From positions 1-22,024 of the forward strand of contig CALWIE010000017.1 in NCBI GenBank assembly GCA_944380625.1: a DNA stretch of 22,024 nt. The letters are read 5' to 3'. A program made the position numbers and the translations under genes. Below the pieces are notes generated by a model. That model searched no databases, had not been told where the DNA came from, and was given only the letters and a program-made list of their open reading frames with translations. This stretch comes from an uncultured Clostridia bacterium. GTDB lineage: Bacteria > Bacillota_A > Clostridia > Oscillospirales > Acutalibacteraceae. Positions 10,493-18,684 of the stretch are shown piece after piece (the first letter of the stretch is position 1; each line of letters starts with the position of its first letter).

Positions 10493-11488
10493 CTACTCCC
10501 CACCGGACAGCCAGGCCTGCCAGCGGGCATCCACCTCCTGCCGGAGGGCCTGCCTCTCCCCTGCCGGAAGGAAAGCTGCCCGGACGCTGTTGCGCAGGAG
10601 GGCGAGGGCCTCTTGGGGGGCGACGGAAAGGCGGCGGTACTCCTGGAGGAGGGTGGTGCCGGAGACGGTCCTGTTGTCCGTGTTGAGGGTGGCGGCAATC
10701 CCCTGGCCCAGGTACTCCCGGAGGGGGAAGTCCGAAAAGCCCCGCACCGCCCGGGTCTGGACGTTGCTGGTGGGGCACAGTTCCAGGGGGATCCCCTGGC
10801 GGGCCAGGCGCTCCACCAGGCGGGGGTCCTCCCGGGAGCGCACCCCGTGGCCGATCCGGGCGGCCCCCAGGTCCAAGGCCTGCCAGACGCTCTCCGGGCC
10901 TGCCGCCTCCCCGGCGTGGAGGGTGAAGGGCACCCCCAGGGAGGCCGCCCGGGCAAACAGGGCCCGGAACCCCTCCGCCGGATAGAGGGCCTCCGCCCCG
11001 GCCAGGTCCAGGGCGCATACCCCTTGGCCCAGGAACCGGGCGGCTGCGTCCACGGTCTCTCGGTTGAGGGACTCCTCCCCGCCCCGCATACAGCAGAGGA
11101 TGGCCTGGGCCCGGAAGGAGGGGCAGGCCTTTTCGGCCCTTTTGAGCCCCTGAAGGACGGCCTCCACCGCCTGGGCCTGGCTGAGCCCCCTTTGGAGGTG
11201 GAGCTGGGGGGCAAAGCGGATCTCCCCATAGGCCAGGCCCTCCCCGGCCAGGCGGCGGGCCAAGCCCTCCGCCCCCAGGGACAGGGCCTCAAAGCTTTGC
11301 AGGACGCTCACCGGCAGGTCGAAGCAGCGCAGGTAGCCGTTGAGGTCTTTGCAGGCCGGGGGCACTGTGAGGTAAGGCGTCAGGGCCTGGGGCTCCCAGG
11401 CGGGAAGGGAAACCCCCTGGAGCCGGGCCAGGGAGATCACCTGTTCCGGGGCAAGGGAGCCGTCCAGGTGCAAATGCAGGTCGATCAT
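10493..11488 (-). CDS. add: Adenosine deaminase
   Basis: Zinc hydrolase that converts adenosine (and deoxyadenosine) to inosine in purine salvage; cytoplasmic. It has 331 residues, normal for bacterial enzymes. Zinc and catalytic residues are visible: H5 and H7 in DLHLHLDGSL, the HAGE motif with H191 and the proton-donor E194, H214 in RIGHGV, and D271 in NTDNRTVS. The start at 11488 is fixed by the family N terminus and by AGGAGG (minus strand, 11495-11500), 6 bases upstream; the longer open frame to 11593 is not used. It lies 64 bases downstream of spmB on the same strand but has its own likely promoter. Adenine or aminodeoxyfutalosine deaminase is possible but less likely given the NTDNRTVS motif. 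Confidence 0.92.
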   Translation of the reverse strand: MIDLHLHLDGSLAPEQVISLARLQGVSLPAWEPQALTPYLTVPPACKDLNGYLRCFDLPVSVLQSFEALSLGAEGLARRLAGEGLAYGEIRFAPQLHLQRGLSQAQAVEAVLQGLKRAEKACPSFRAQAILCCMRGGEESLNRETVDAAARFLGQGVCALDLAGAEALYPAEGFRALFARAASLGVPFTLHAGEAAGPESVWQALDLGAARIGHGVRSREDPRLVERLARQGIPLELCPTSNVQTRAVRGFSDFPLREYLGQGIAATLNTDNRTVSGTTLLQEYRRLSVAPQEALALLRNSVRAAFLPAGERQALRQEVDARWQAWLSGGE

Positions 11489-11513
11489 GGGGCACCTCCT
11501 AGTCGTTTCTCCC

Positions 11514-11542
11514 ATTATACCCCAAAAGGGCCCCCAAGGGAA
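11514..11542 (-). promoter_or_regulatory. Candidate sigma-A promoter for adenosine deaminase
   Basis: On the minus strand a perfect TATAAT lies at 11519-11514, with TTCCCT as a weak -35 at 11542-11537, exactly 17 bases apart. The -10 lies about 25 bases before the add start. It would let add be expressed independently of sporulation control of spmAB. Confidence 0.5.
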
Positions 11543-11552
11543 GACCTCTCCC

Positions 11553-12074
11553 CTATCCCCCCAGCAGCCGGACGGAGAGGATGGACGCCGCAAGGGCCGT
11601 CAGGTCCCCGGCGAGGGCCGCTGGCAGGGTGTGGTAGAGCTTTTTGTAGCCCAGGGCCCCAAAGTACACGGCCACGGCGTAGAAGGTGGTCTCCGTGGAG
11701 GAGGAGAGCACCGAGGCGATCTTCCCTGTTTCGCTGTCCGGGCCGTACTGCCGGAACAGGTCCAGGGTGTAGGCGGAGGCTCCGCTGCCGGAGATGGGCC
11801 GCAGCAGGGCCAGGGGAAGGATCTCCGGGGAGACCCCCGCCGCCTCCGCCAAAGGGGCCAAAAGGCCGCAGAGGAGCTCCAACAGCCCCGAAGCCCGCAC
11901 CATGGACACCGCCGCCACCAGGCCGATCAGCGTAGGCAGGAGTTTCAAGGAGGTCCGTATCCCCTCCCGGGCGCCCTGGAGGAACACGTCGAACACAGGC
12001 ACGTCCCGGACAAACCCAAAAAGCAGGATCACCCCCACCAGCACCGGAAGGGCGGCGGCCCCTAGCTGTTCCAT
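11553..12074 (-). CDS. spmB: Spore maturation protein B
   Basis: Membrane protein of 173 residues needed, with SpmA, for proper dehydration of the spore core in Bacillus. It has about four to five hydrophobic segments and belongs to the nucleoside-recognition (Gate) membrane family. LLRPISGSGASAYTLDLF and SSTETTFYAVAVYFGALG are SpmB signatures. The start at 12074 lies within the 3' end of spmA (13-base overlap), with GAGGAGGATGCC upstream on the minus strand giving an AGGAGG site. The pair points to an endospore former; the exact transport role is not known for the family. Confidence 0.95.
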   Translation of the reverse strand: MEQLGAAALPVLVGVILLFGFVRDVPVFDVFLQGAREGIRTSLKLLPTLIGLVAAVSMVRASGLLELLCGLLAPLAEAAGVSPEILPLALLRPISGSGASAYTLDLFRQYGPDSETGKIASVLSSSTETTFYAVAVYFGALGYKKLYHTLPAALAGDLTALAASILSVRLLGG

Positions 12075-12646
12075 GGCATCCTCCTCTCCAAAAGCTTACA
12101 GCACCCCAGGCACACGGCAAGGGAGGCCCCCGAGGCCAGCCAGACCTGGGGCAGGATGCCAAAGGGCGCCTGGCTTCCGGCGCTGGCCCGCATGGCCGCC
12201 ATATTCATGGGGATCAGCTGGAGAGAGGCGGTGTTGAGGACCACAAAGAGGATCATCCCCCGGGTGGGCGACTCCCCGGGGCTGCGGGCCGCCATGGCCT
12301 CCATGGCGGCCAGACCCAAGGGCGTGGCGGCGTTGCCCAGGCCCAAAAGGTTCGCGGAGATGTTCAGGGAGATCTTCCCCTGGATTTCCGGGGCATCCCG
12401 GTATTCAGGGAACAGGCGGGTGGTCACCGGGGAGAGGGCCCGGGCCAGCAGCCGGGAGAGGCCGCTTGCCTCCGCCACCCGCAGAAATCCCAGCCAGGCG
12501 CACATGCTGCCCAAAAGGGCCAGAGAGAGTTCCACCGCCCCCTGGGCGCCCTCCAGCAGGGCCCCAGAGAGCTCCCCCAGCCGTCCGGTGGCCGCCGCAC
12601 AGAGGAAGCTGGCGGCGATCATTCCAAACCAGATGAAATTGAGCAT
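12062..12646 (-). CDS. spmA: Spore maturation protein A
   Basis: Partner of SpmB, 194 residues, also of the Gate membrane family. About five hydrophobic segments are present. The pattern SLNISANLLGLGNAATPLGL followed by LFVVLNTASLQLIPMNMAAMR is diagnostic of SpmA. The start at 12646 follows AAGGAGGGGG on the minus strand. The gene overlaps spmB by 13 bases, so the two are surely co-translated. No sporulation sigma-factor site was recognised in the 112 bases upstream, but none can be excluded by eye. Confidence 0.95.
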   Translation of the reverse strand: MLNFIWFGMIAASFLCAAATGRLGELSGALLEGAQGAVELSLALLGSMCAWLGFLRVAEASGLSRLLARALSPVTTRLFPEYRDAPEIQGKISLNISANLLGLGNAATPLGLAAMEAMAARSPGESPTRGMILFVVLNTASLQLIPMNMAAMRASAGSQAPFGILPQVWLASGASLAVCLGCCKLLERRMPWNS

Positions 12647-12678
12647 GGGTCCCCCTCCTTCTTTTCCCGGGATTTGGC

Positions 12679-12707
12679 TTGACTTTGGAACAAAAAAAGA
12701 TTATCGT
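12679..12707 (+). promoter_or_regulatory. Candidate sigma-A promoter for the pepV-HD gene pair
   Basis: TTGACT (12679-12684, five of six consensus bases) and TATCGT (12702-12707, four of six) are separated by exactly 17 bases, including a run of seven A. A start near 12714 would give a leader of about 45 bases before the dipeptidase ATG. Confidence 0.6.
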
Positions 12708-12758
12708 TATCCTGTACCCGTTTGGGACAGATTCTGCAAAAAGAAAGGATACAGGCTC

Positions 12759-14138
12759 ATGTTGTTTGGAGAGAAGATTCTGGATTATTGGGACGACATC
12801 CTGCGGGACCTGGGCAAGGTGGTGGCCATCCCCTCTGTGGTGGGGCCCGCCGAGGGGGACTATCCCTACGGCAAGGAGTGCGCCCGGGCCCTGGACGCCG
12901 TGGTGGAACTGGCGGAGGGCTACGGCCTGAAGGCGAAGAACGTGGGATACCACGCCGCCCACGCGGAATATGGCGAGGGCGAGGGCAACGCGGTGGTCAT
13001 GGCCCACATGGACGTGGTGCCCGCCGGCGAAGGCTGGAACACCGACCCCTACACCATGGTGATCGACGACAACTTTGCTTACGGGCGTGGGGTGTCCGAC
13101 AACAAGGGCCCCGCCATTGTGGCCCTCCACTGCCTGCGGGCCCTGAAGGACGCGGGCGTCAAGGGCAACCGGAAGCTCCGGGTGGTCTTCGGCTCCGCCG
13201 AGGAGGTGGGCATGGTGGACATGCCTCACTACTTCCAGAGCGAGCAGCACCCCGACATGGGCTTTACCCCCGACGCCTCCTACGGCATCTGCCACTGCGA
13301 AAAGGGCCTGCTGGACTTTTCTGTCCGGGGGAAGAACGACTCCCCGGTGGTGAAGTCCTTTGTCTCCGGCACGGTGCCCAACGCCGTCCCCTTTAAGGCG
13401 GAGTGCTCCCTCTGCTGCTCTCCGGATGAGGTGGAGAAGCTGCGGGCCGCCGCGAAAAACCTGGAGGTGGAGTTTACCATCACCCCCACAGACGGCGGCT
13501 GCCAGATTGTCAGCCACGGCCAGGCGGCCCACGCCTCCGCCCCGTGGAACGGCGTCAACGCCGCCTCCTACCTGGTGGAGCTGCTGAGCCAGGTGTTCTC
13601 CCGGGAGCAGCTGGGAACCTTCTTCGGGTTTATCCACGAGAAGATCGGCCTGTGCACCGACGGGGAGAAGATCGGCGTGAAGCTCAGCGACGAGCCCAGC
13701 GGCCCCCTGACCTTCAACCTGGGCCTGGTAAACGTGGACGGGGAAACTTGCAGCCTGACGGTGGACATCCGCTACCCCGCCACCCTGAAGGGGCCGGACA
13801 TCACCGCTGTGCTGAAGGAGCAGGCGGAGAGCTGCGGCGTGGAGTTTGTGCTCCTCTCTGACGCCGAGCCCCTGTACCTGCCCAAGGAGAGCCCCCTTGT
13901 GACCCTTCTCTCCCAGGCCTATAAGGACGTGGCCGGGGAGGAGTGCGACATCTTCTCCATGGGCGGCGGCACCTACGCCCGACAGATGTTCGGCAAGGGC
14001 GTGGCCTTTGGCGCCAGCTTCCCCGACCAGGCGGACGGCCACGCCCACCAGGCCAACGAGTTTTTGGACCTGCGCCGCTTTAAGCTTCACGCCCAGATCT
14101 GTCTGGAAGCCATGTACCGGATGCTCACGGCGGAGTAA
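12759..14138 (+). CDS. pepV: M20 family dipeptidase, PepV/Sapep type
   Basis: Two-metal amino- or dipeptidase that cleaves dipeptides in the cytoplasm; PepV relatives act on Xaa-His and broad dipeptides. It has 459 residues, close to the usual 465-470. Metal and catalytic residues of the M20 fold are all present: H83 and D85 in AHMDVVP, D114 in GVSDNKGP, E148 (general base) and E149 in SAEEVGM, D172 in PDASYG, and H430 in HAHQANEF. The lid-domain His is H258 in GQAAHAS. ATG 12759 is chosen because AAAGGA lies 9 bases upstream and the N terminus then fits the family. The frame runs open much further back, over spmA, but that part is antisense shadow. The next gene follows after 4 bases. Confidence 0.93.
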   Translation: MLFGEKILDYWDDILRDLGKVVAIPSVVGPAEGDYPYGKECARALDAVVELAEGYGLKAKNVGYHAAHAEYGEGEGNAVVMAHMDVVPAGEGWNTDPYTMVIDDNFAYGRGVSDNKGPAIVALHCLRALKDAGVKGNRKLRVVFGSAEEVGMVDMPHYFQSEQHPDMGFTPDASYGICHCEKGLLDFSVRGKNDSPVVKSFVSGTVPNAVPFKAECSLCCSPDEVEKLRAAAKNLEVEFTITPTDGGCQIVSHGQAAHASAPWNGVNAASYLVELLSQVFSREQLGTFFGFIHEKIGLCTDGEKIGVKLSDEPSGPLTFNLGLVNVDGETCSLTVDIRYPATLKGPDITAVLKEQAESCGVEFVLLSDAEPLYLPKESPLVTLLSQAYKDVAGEECDIFSMGGGTYARQMFGKGVAFGASFPDQADGHAHQANEFLDLRRFKLHAQICLEAMYRMLTAE

Positions 14139-14142
14139 GGCC

Positions 14143-14817
14143 ATGGAAGGTTACCAGAAGCTCAGCCCGGAGGACATTTTCGCAAACCCCGAGGTGCGCA
14201 GCTATATCCTCCAGGGAAACGACAACCTGGGGGTGATCGGCTTTACAGAGCACGGCCTGGCCCACGCCAAGCGCAGCAGCGACACCGCCCGGGAGATCCT
14301 CTCCGCTTTGGGGTATCCCCGGCGGGACTGCGAGCTGGCCGCCATCGCCGGCTACATGCACGACATCGGCAACACGGTCAACCGGGTGGACCACGCCCAC
14401 AGCGGCGCCCTGATGGCCTTCACCCTTTTGAACAAGCTGAACATGCCGCCCCAGGAGATCGGCCTGGTGTGCTCGGCCATTGGCCACCACGATGAGAAGA
14501 CCGCCTACCCGGTAAACCCTCTGGCGGCGGCGCTGATCCTCTCGGACAAAAGCGACGTGCGCCGGTCCCGGGTGCGCAAAGACGCCGTGCTGGAGGCGGA
14601 CATCCACGACCGGGTGAACTACGCCGTGGAGAGCTCCCGCCTGGAGATAGACGCCCAAAAGCGCCTGTGTATCTTTCATATTGAGATCGCCACGGAAATA
14701 TGCCCGGTGATGGAGTATTTTGAGATCTTCCTGGAACGGATGGTGCTGTGCCGCAAGGCCGCCCAGACCCTGGGGCTCCAGTTCGAGCTGATTATCAACG
14801 GCACCCGGCTGCTGTAA
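14143..14817 (+). CDS. HD-domain phosphohydrolase-like protein
   Basis: Protein of 224 residues with the metal-binding HD pattern: H37/H41 in EHGLAHAKR, H73-D74 in MHDIGNT, H115-H116 in GHHDEK, and Asp residues 135 and 138 in SDKSDVRRSR. This predicts a metal-dependent phosphohydrolase, but the substrate cannot be told from the sequence. The C-terminal 75 residues are outside the HD core and include a helical segment rich in hydrophobic residues. It starts 4 bases after the dipeptidase stop and must share its transcript; the ribosome site is poor (GGAG/AAGG close to the ATG), which suggests translational coupling. Similar HD proteins are common in Clostridia without a named function. Confidence 0.82.
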   Translation: MEGYQKLSPEDIFANPEVRSYILQGNDNLGVIGFTEHGLAHAKRSSDTAREILSALGYPRRDCELAAIAGYMHDIGNTVNRVDHAHSGALMAFTLLNKLNMPPQEIGLVCSAIGHHDEKTAYPVNPLAAALILSDKSDVRRSRVRKDAVLEADIHDRVNYAVESSRLEIDAQKRLCIFHIEIATEICPVMEYFEIFLERMVLCRKAAQTLGLQFELIINGTRLL

Positions 14818-14824
14818 AACGGGC

Positions 14825-14861
14825 AAAAAAATCCCCTCAGTGAGAACTGAGGGGATTTTTG
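14825..14861. terminator. Bidirectional intrinsic terminator between HD gene and zinc dehydrogenase
   Basis: ATCCCCTCAGT (14831-14841) pairs perfectly with ACTGAGGGGAT (14846-14856) around a GAGA loop. Runs of A to the left and T to the right extend the stem and give a U tract for both convergent genes. Confidence 0.92.
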
Positions 14862-14872
14862 CGCCTGTGCGC

Positions 14873-15895
14873 TTACTTGGCCTCTACCACCACTTTGATG
14901 GACTCACTGCTCATCTGCATGGCGATAGCTTCCGGCAGCTGGTCCAGGGTGAAGCGGTGGGTGATGATGGAGGAGAAATCCACCTTGCCGCTGTTGATGA
15001 GGCGCACGGCCCGGTCATGGGTGTCCGGGTTGACGAAAGAGCCCTTGATGGTCAGCTCCTTCTTGTACACGTCGAAGAGGGGCAGATCGAAGGTGGCGTC
15101 CACCTTGGGCACGCTGAACAACAGGATGGTGGCCCCCTTGCCCGCGAACTGGAAGGCGCTCTTCACCGCGGGGGTGTTGCCCACGCACTCGATGACCACG
15201 TCGGCGGAACCACCCATGGCCTGGATGAAAGCCTCCTCATAGCCGGGCTGGGTGGGGTCAATGGCGGCGCCGGCGCCCACTTCCAGGGCCACCTGACGGC
15301 GCTTCTCGTTGGGCTCGCTGACGACGATCTTCGAGGCGCCGGACAGCTTGGCGAGCTGCACCATAATAAGGCCGATAGCGCCGCCGCCCACTACGCATAC
15401 CTTGTCCCCCGCCTGGATGCCCGCCAGGTCGATGCCGTGGAGGCAGCAGGCCAGGGGCTCCGCCATAGCGGCGGACTCAAAGGGCACGGAAGGGTCCAGC
15501 TTGAAGGCCTGGGCCGCAGGAATGAGGCTGTACTCGGCAAAGCCCCCGTCTCGGGTGACGCCGATGGCCTCCATGGTCTCGCAGAGCTGCTTTTTGCCGT
15601 TCTGGCAATACTGGCAGTGGCCGCAATAGATATTGGGGTCGATGGTAACGTGGTCCCCCACCGCGAAGCCAGTGACGCCCTGGCCCACCTCCATCACTTC
15701 ACCGGAATACTCGTGGCCCAGCACCACCGGCGGGTTCACATCGGCGGAGCCGGGCTCCCCGTGGTAGATGTGCACATCGGTGCCGCACACGCCGCACACC
15801 TTGTTATGGACCACCAGTTCCCCGGGGCCCGCCTTGGGCATGGGCAGGTCCGCCACTTCAAAGGTCATATTTCCCATAAAACGAGACGCTTTCAT
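14873..15895 (-). CDS. Zinc-dependent medium-chain alcohol/polyol dehydrogenase
   Basis: NAD(P)-dependent oxidoreductase of the threonine/sorbitol dehydrogenase branch, 340 residues. Catalytic zinc ligands are C37 (in CGVCGTDVH), H61-E62 (GHEY) and probably E146 (AEPLAC). The structural zinc loop is complete, with C91, C94, C97 and C105. The nucleotide fold has GGGAIG near 170-175 and an acidic residue, E194, at the end of the second strand, which favours NAD over NADP. The substrate (threonine, sorbitol, another polyol or galactitol-type compound) cannot be fixed from the sequence. The start at 15895 has CTAGGAGG upstream on the minus strand. It is monocistronic, with its own promoter and terminator. 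Confidence 0.9.
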   Translation of the reverse strand: MKASRFMGNMTFEVADLPMPKAGPGELVVHNKVCGVCGTDVHIYHGEPGSADVNPPVVLGHEYSGEVMEVGQGVTGFAVGDHVTIDPNIYCGHCQYCQNGKKQLCETMEAIGVTRDGGFAEYSLIPAAQAFKLDPSVPFESAAMAEPLACCLHGIDLAGIQAGDKVCVVGGGAIGLIMVQLAKLSGASKIVVSEPNEKRRQVALEVGAGAAIDPTQPGYEEAFIQAMGGSADVVIECVGNTPAVKSAFQFAGKGATILLFSVPKVDATFDLPLFDVYKKELTIKGSFVNPDTHDRAVRLINSGKVDFSSIITHRFTLDQLPEAIAMQMSSESIKVVVEAK

Positions 15896-15931
15896 AGCAG
15901 AAGCCTCCTAGAAATGTTTTCCTTAACTCTT

Positions 15932-15960
15932 TTAATACATCAAAGCCGTGGAAATGTCAA
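15932..15960 (-). promoter_or_regulatory. Sigma-A type promoter for the zinc dehydrogenase
   Basis: On the minus strand a perfect TTGACA lies at 15960-15955 and TATTAA at 15937-15932, with exactly 17 bases between them. Transcription would start near 15925, about 30 bases before the ATG. This is the clearest promoter in the window. Confidence 0.75.
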
Positions 15961-15980
15961 GGGCCTTAGCAGAAAATTTC

Positions 15981-16018
15981 AAAAAAGAGAAGGAGGGGTC
16001 TCCCCCTCCTTCCTTTTT
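15981..16018 (-). terminator. Intrinsic terminator after the group-B-like [FeFe] hydrogenase gene
   Basis: Read on the minus strand, a 10-bp stem (16012-16003 with 15998-15989; GAAGGAGGGG arms) closes a 4-base loop and is followed by TCTTTTTT. It ends the minus-strand cluster and separates it from the promoter of the zinc dehydrogenase. Confidence 0.88.
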
Positions 16019-16029
16019 GCCCTTTAAAC

Positions 16030-17475
16030 TTACTGTTTCAGCATGCCAATGGCGTCGGAAATGGTCTTTTCCATGGCTTCCCGGCCGTACTTGTCCACGT
16101 CGGCCTTGTTCTTGTCCCCGTGGGTCAGGCAGCCCGCGCCGCCGATACAGCCGCCCACGCAGGCCATGCCCTCGATAAAGTTGCCGGGCAGCACGTTCTT
16201 CGAGGCCTTCAGCAACGCCGCGCGGCAGGCTTCAATGCCATCGCAGGGAACCGCCTTCAGGTCAAAGTCCTCCAGCCCCTGTTCCTTCAGGGCCTGGGCC
16301 ACAGCGTCGCTCAAGCCGCCGCTGCGGGCGAAGATGCGCCCATAGTAAGAGGCGTTGTCCAGCACGCCCTCTTCCAGGGATTTCAGGTCGATATCCCGGC
16401 TGTCAAACAGGGCCTGCAGCTCCTCGAAGGTGATGCAGCTGTCGATATAGGGCTTAACGCGCTCCTTCTGCACCTCCATCTTTTTGGCGGTGCAGGGCCC
16501 AATGAAGACGATCTTGGCATTGGGTGTGGTCTCCTTAATGTATTTGGCAATGGTAGCCGCCGGAGACAGGTTGTGAGAAATGTGCTCCTTCAGCTGCGGG
16601 AACTGCTTTTCGATGTAGTCCACAAAAGCGGGGCAGCAGGAGCTGGTGAGGAATTTCTTTTCTGCCAGCTCAGCGGCCTCTGCATAGGAGACCATATCCG
16701 CGCCCAGGGCGGCCTCTACCACATGGAAGAAGCCCAGCTTCTGGATGCCGGTGATGACCTGGCCCAGCTTGGCGTAGCTGAACTGGCTGGAGATGGAGGG
16801 CGCCACCACGGCGTAGAGCTTGTAGTCCTTGTTGTCGTTGCTCTTTTTGATCAGGTCCACCACGTCCAGGATAAAGGATTTATCCACAATGGCGCCAAAG
16901 GGGCACTGATAGACACAGGCACCGCAGGAGATGCAGGTCTCGTTGTCGATCTGGGCGGCGCCGCTGTCCGCCATGCTGATGGCTTTGATCTTGCAGGCGT
17001 TCTCACAGGGGCGCTTCTGGTTTACAATGGCGCTGTAGGGGCAGACCTTGGCGCATTGGCCGCATTCCACGCACTTGGATTTGTCGATGTGGGCATGCAG
17101 GTGCTCGTCAAAGGTGATCGCGCCGCGGCGGCAGGCGTCCTCGCAGCGGTGGGCAATGCAGCCCCGGCAGGCATCGCTGACGTTGTAACCGGACATGGGG
17201 CATTCATCACAAGCGATGTCGATGACCTCGATGACGTTGGGGTTGTTTTTATCCCCACCCAAAGCCAGCTTGATGCGTTCCTCCACGATAGCCCGCTCCT
17301 TGTAGATGCAGCACCGCATAGTGGGCTTATCCTTAACAATGAGCTTGGGAATCTCGGTGTAGGCGTCCAGCAGGCGGTCCTCAAAGGCATAGCGGGCAAC
17401 CTCCCGCAGTACCTTATACTTCAGATACTGCACCTGTGTGTCGAATTTTCTGTCCTTAATGGGAACTGAGGGCAT
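16030..17475 (-). CDS. [FeFe] hydrogenase, group-B-like, monomeric
   Basis: Cytoplasmic iron hydrogenase, 481 residues, predicted to interconvert protons and H2 using ferredoxin-level electrons. All H-cluster motifs are present: P1 TSSCCPAF (277-284; C280, C281), P2 GPCTAKKME (C328), P3 EGMACVGGCIGGAG (C439, C443). The N-terminal part is unusually Cys-rich: C89/C92, then CRGCIAHRCEDAC (103-115), a ferredoxin motif C135-C138-C141-C145, an extra C157/C161 pair, and another ferredoxin motif C181-C184-C187-C191. Phe rather than Trp after P1 and the long Cys-rich N terminus fit group B rather than the well-studied group A enzymes. It is last in the cluster, 36 bases after the phosphatase gene, with an AAAGGAAAGG-type ribosome site. 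Group B enzymes are poorly characterised, so direction and partner are inferred. Confidence 0.9.
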   Translation of the reverse strand: MPSVPIKDRKFDTQVQYLKYKVLREVARYAFEDRLLDAYTEIPKLIVKDKPTMRCCIYKERAIVEERIKLALGGDKNNPNVIEVIDIACDECPMSGYNVSDACRGCIAHRCEDACRRGAITFDEHLHAHIDKSKCVECGQCAKVCPYSAIVNQKRPCENACKIKAISMADSGAAQIDNETCISCGACVYQCPFGAIVDKSFILDVVDLIKKSNDNKDYKLYAVVAPSISSQFSYAKLGQVITGIQKLGFFHVVEAALGADMVSYAEAAELAEKKFLTSSCCPAFVDYIEKQFPQLKEHISHNLSPAATIAKYIKETTPNAKIVFIGPCTAKKMEVQKERVKPYIDSCITFEELQALFDSRDIDLKSLEEGVLDNASYYGRIFARSGGLSDAVAQALKEQGLEDFDLKAVPCDGIEACRAALLKASKNVLPGNFIEGMACVGGCIGGAGCLTHGDKNKADVDKYGREAMEKTISDAIGMLKQ

Positions 17476-17511
17476 AGATTGATACCTTTCCTTTCTTTGG
17501 CGGGTCTTTGT

Positions 17512-18684
17512 TTAGAAGTAGCTCACCTTGATGCGCTTGCCCATCTTTTTCAGGCATTCGCTGAGCTCTTCCACCAGGCGCATCTTAATATTAAAATTGA
17601 TGGGCAGGTTTGGGTTCTGGTGGGCGGGGTTGATGGCTCTCCCCACAAAAAAGTTGATATCCGTGGCTTCTTCAAAAAGCATGCGGGAAATGAGGGAAGC
17701 GCCGTCCCGTTTATAACCCCATTGGGTGTAGGTCTCGTTATCTGCCAAAAAGTCCTTGGCATATTCCAGCACCTTGCTGATTGTAATGACACCCTCTGTC
17801 ACCAGGTCCACGCCCTCAATCTTGGCAATGGGCGGGATCTCTGGGTCCAGATAGTTCAGGTCAGCCACCATGGGCTTGTGCAGGAACTCGGAGGCCAGAG
17901 TAGAGGTGGTGCCGCCGCAGACGATGTGCTTGCCCTCTTTGGAGAAGAACAGGGACAAGTACTTGTGGGTGTCCTTCCGGTCTGAGGGCGGGCCGATCAT
18001 CAGGTTCACCTGCTGCCGGTCCCGGACCTTCACCACACAGGCGGTGGTGTCATCGCCGGGATGGCCCCCATACAAGTGGTTGCACTCTTCCACCAGCAGG
18101 GACGCATAGGTCTTGGCGGTGTAGCTCTTGTCATACATCATCTCCAGAAACTCGATGATATCCTTGCGCTCCCAGCCAAAGTTTAGGGACTGGCCCACGC
18201 CGGCGTGAATGGTGCCGTCGCTCATGGTGAAAAGGAAATCATTCTCCTGGAGCTTGATTTTGGATTTGTAGATCATCTTCCCATCAATCTCCGTGCCGGT
18301 CTTGGGAATTTCTACGAACTTCCCGTCCCGGATGAGGATGGCGAGGGGGTTGTCATACTGGATGATTTCCGCTTCCTCATTTTCGATGATGTGGATGATG
18401 GTAAAGGTGGAATAGGCCACGCCCCGCACAGCGCAGACCGGCAGTGTGGAGGCAATGGTAGAGACGCAGTCTTCCAGGCGCATGTTGGCCGCCATCATCG
18501 TAGAGATGATTTTAGAGGTCAAGGAAGAGAGAATGTTCGCCTTGACGCCGCTCCCCATTCCATCAGCCAGAACGATAACGGTGGAGTTTTCCCCCTGCTC
18601 GACGATCTCAACACGGTCGCCGCAGAGTTGCTCTCCCCACTTGTTCAGGCTGATATATCCGATATCGGTACACAGGTTATTCAT
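17512..18684 (-). CDS. SpoIIE/PP2C-type protein phosphatase with C-terminal extension
   Basis: Predicted Ser/Thr protein phosphatase of 390 residues. The N-terminal 220 residues form the PP2C-like SpoIIE domain with metal-binding aspartates: D41 in VLADGMGSG, D156 in TMSDGTIHAG, and D211/D212 in HPGDDTTAC. The remaining 170 residues (about 221-390) have no fold I recognise; they include a Gly/Thr-rich IVCGGTTSTLASEFL stretch and a C-terminal basic helical segment. The start codon lies inside the end of the upstream hydS-like gene (8-base overlap), so the two proteins are translationally coupled and likely made in equal amounts. No transmembrane segments are seen, so unlike sporulation SpoIIE this is a soluble enzyme. 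The target phosphoprotein is unknown. Confidence 0.88.
   Translation of the reverse strand: MNNLCTDIGYISLNKWGEQLCGDRVEIVEQGENSTVIVLADGMGSGVKANILSSLTSKIISTMMAANMRLEDCVSTIASTLPVCAVRGVAYSTFTIIHIIENEEAEIIQYDNPLAILIRDGKFVEIPKTGTEIDGKMIYKSKIKLQENDFLFTMSDGTIHAGVGQSLNFGWERKDIIEFLEMMYDKSYTAKTYASLLVEECNHLYGGHPGDDTTACVVKVRDRQQVNLMIGPPSDRKDTHKYLSLFFSKEGKHIVCGGTTSTLASEFLHKPMVADLNYLDPEIPPIAKIEGVDLVTEGVITISKVLEYAKDFLADNETYTQWGYKRDGASLISRMLFEEATDINFFVGRAINPAHQNPNLPINFNIKMRLVEELSECLKKMGKRIKVSYF

Noticed and set aside
12405..14144. 579-residue minus-strand open frame over the dipeptidase
   Set aside because: Shadow of pepV; its end only picks up part of the spmA region in another frame.
14840..16027. 395-residue plus-strand open frame over the zinc dehydrogenase
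   Set aside because: It begins within the terminator and is antisense to a gene with complete zinc and Rossmann motifs.
16120..17469. 449-residue plus-strand open frame inside the group-B-like hydrogenase
   Set aside because: Antisense shadow; the opposite strand encodes complete H-cluster motifs.
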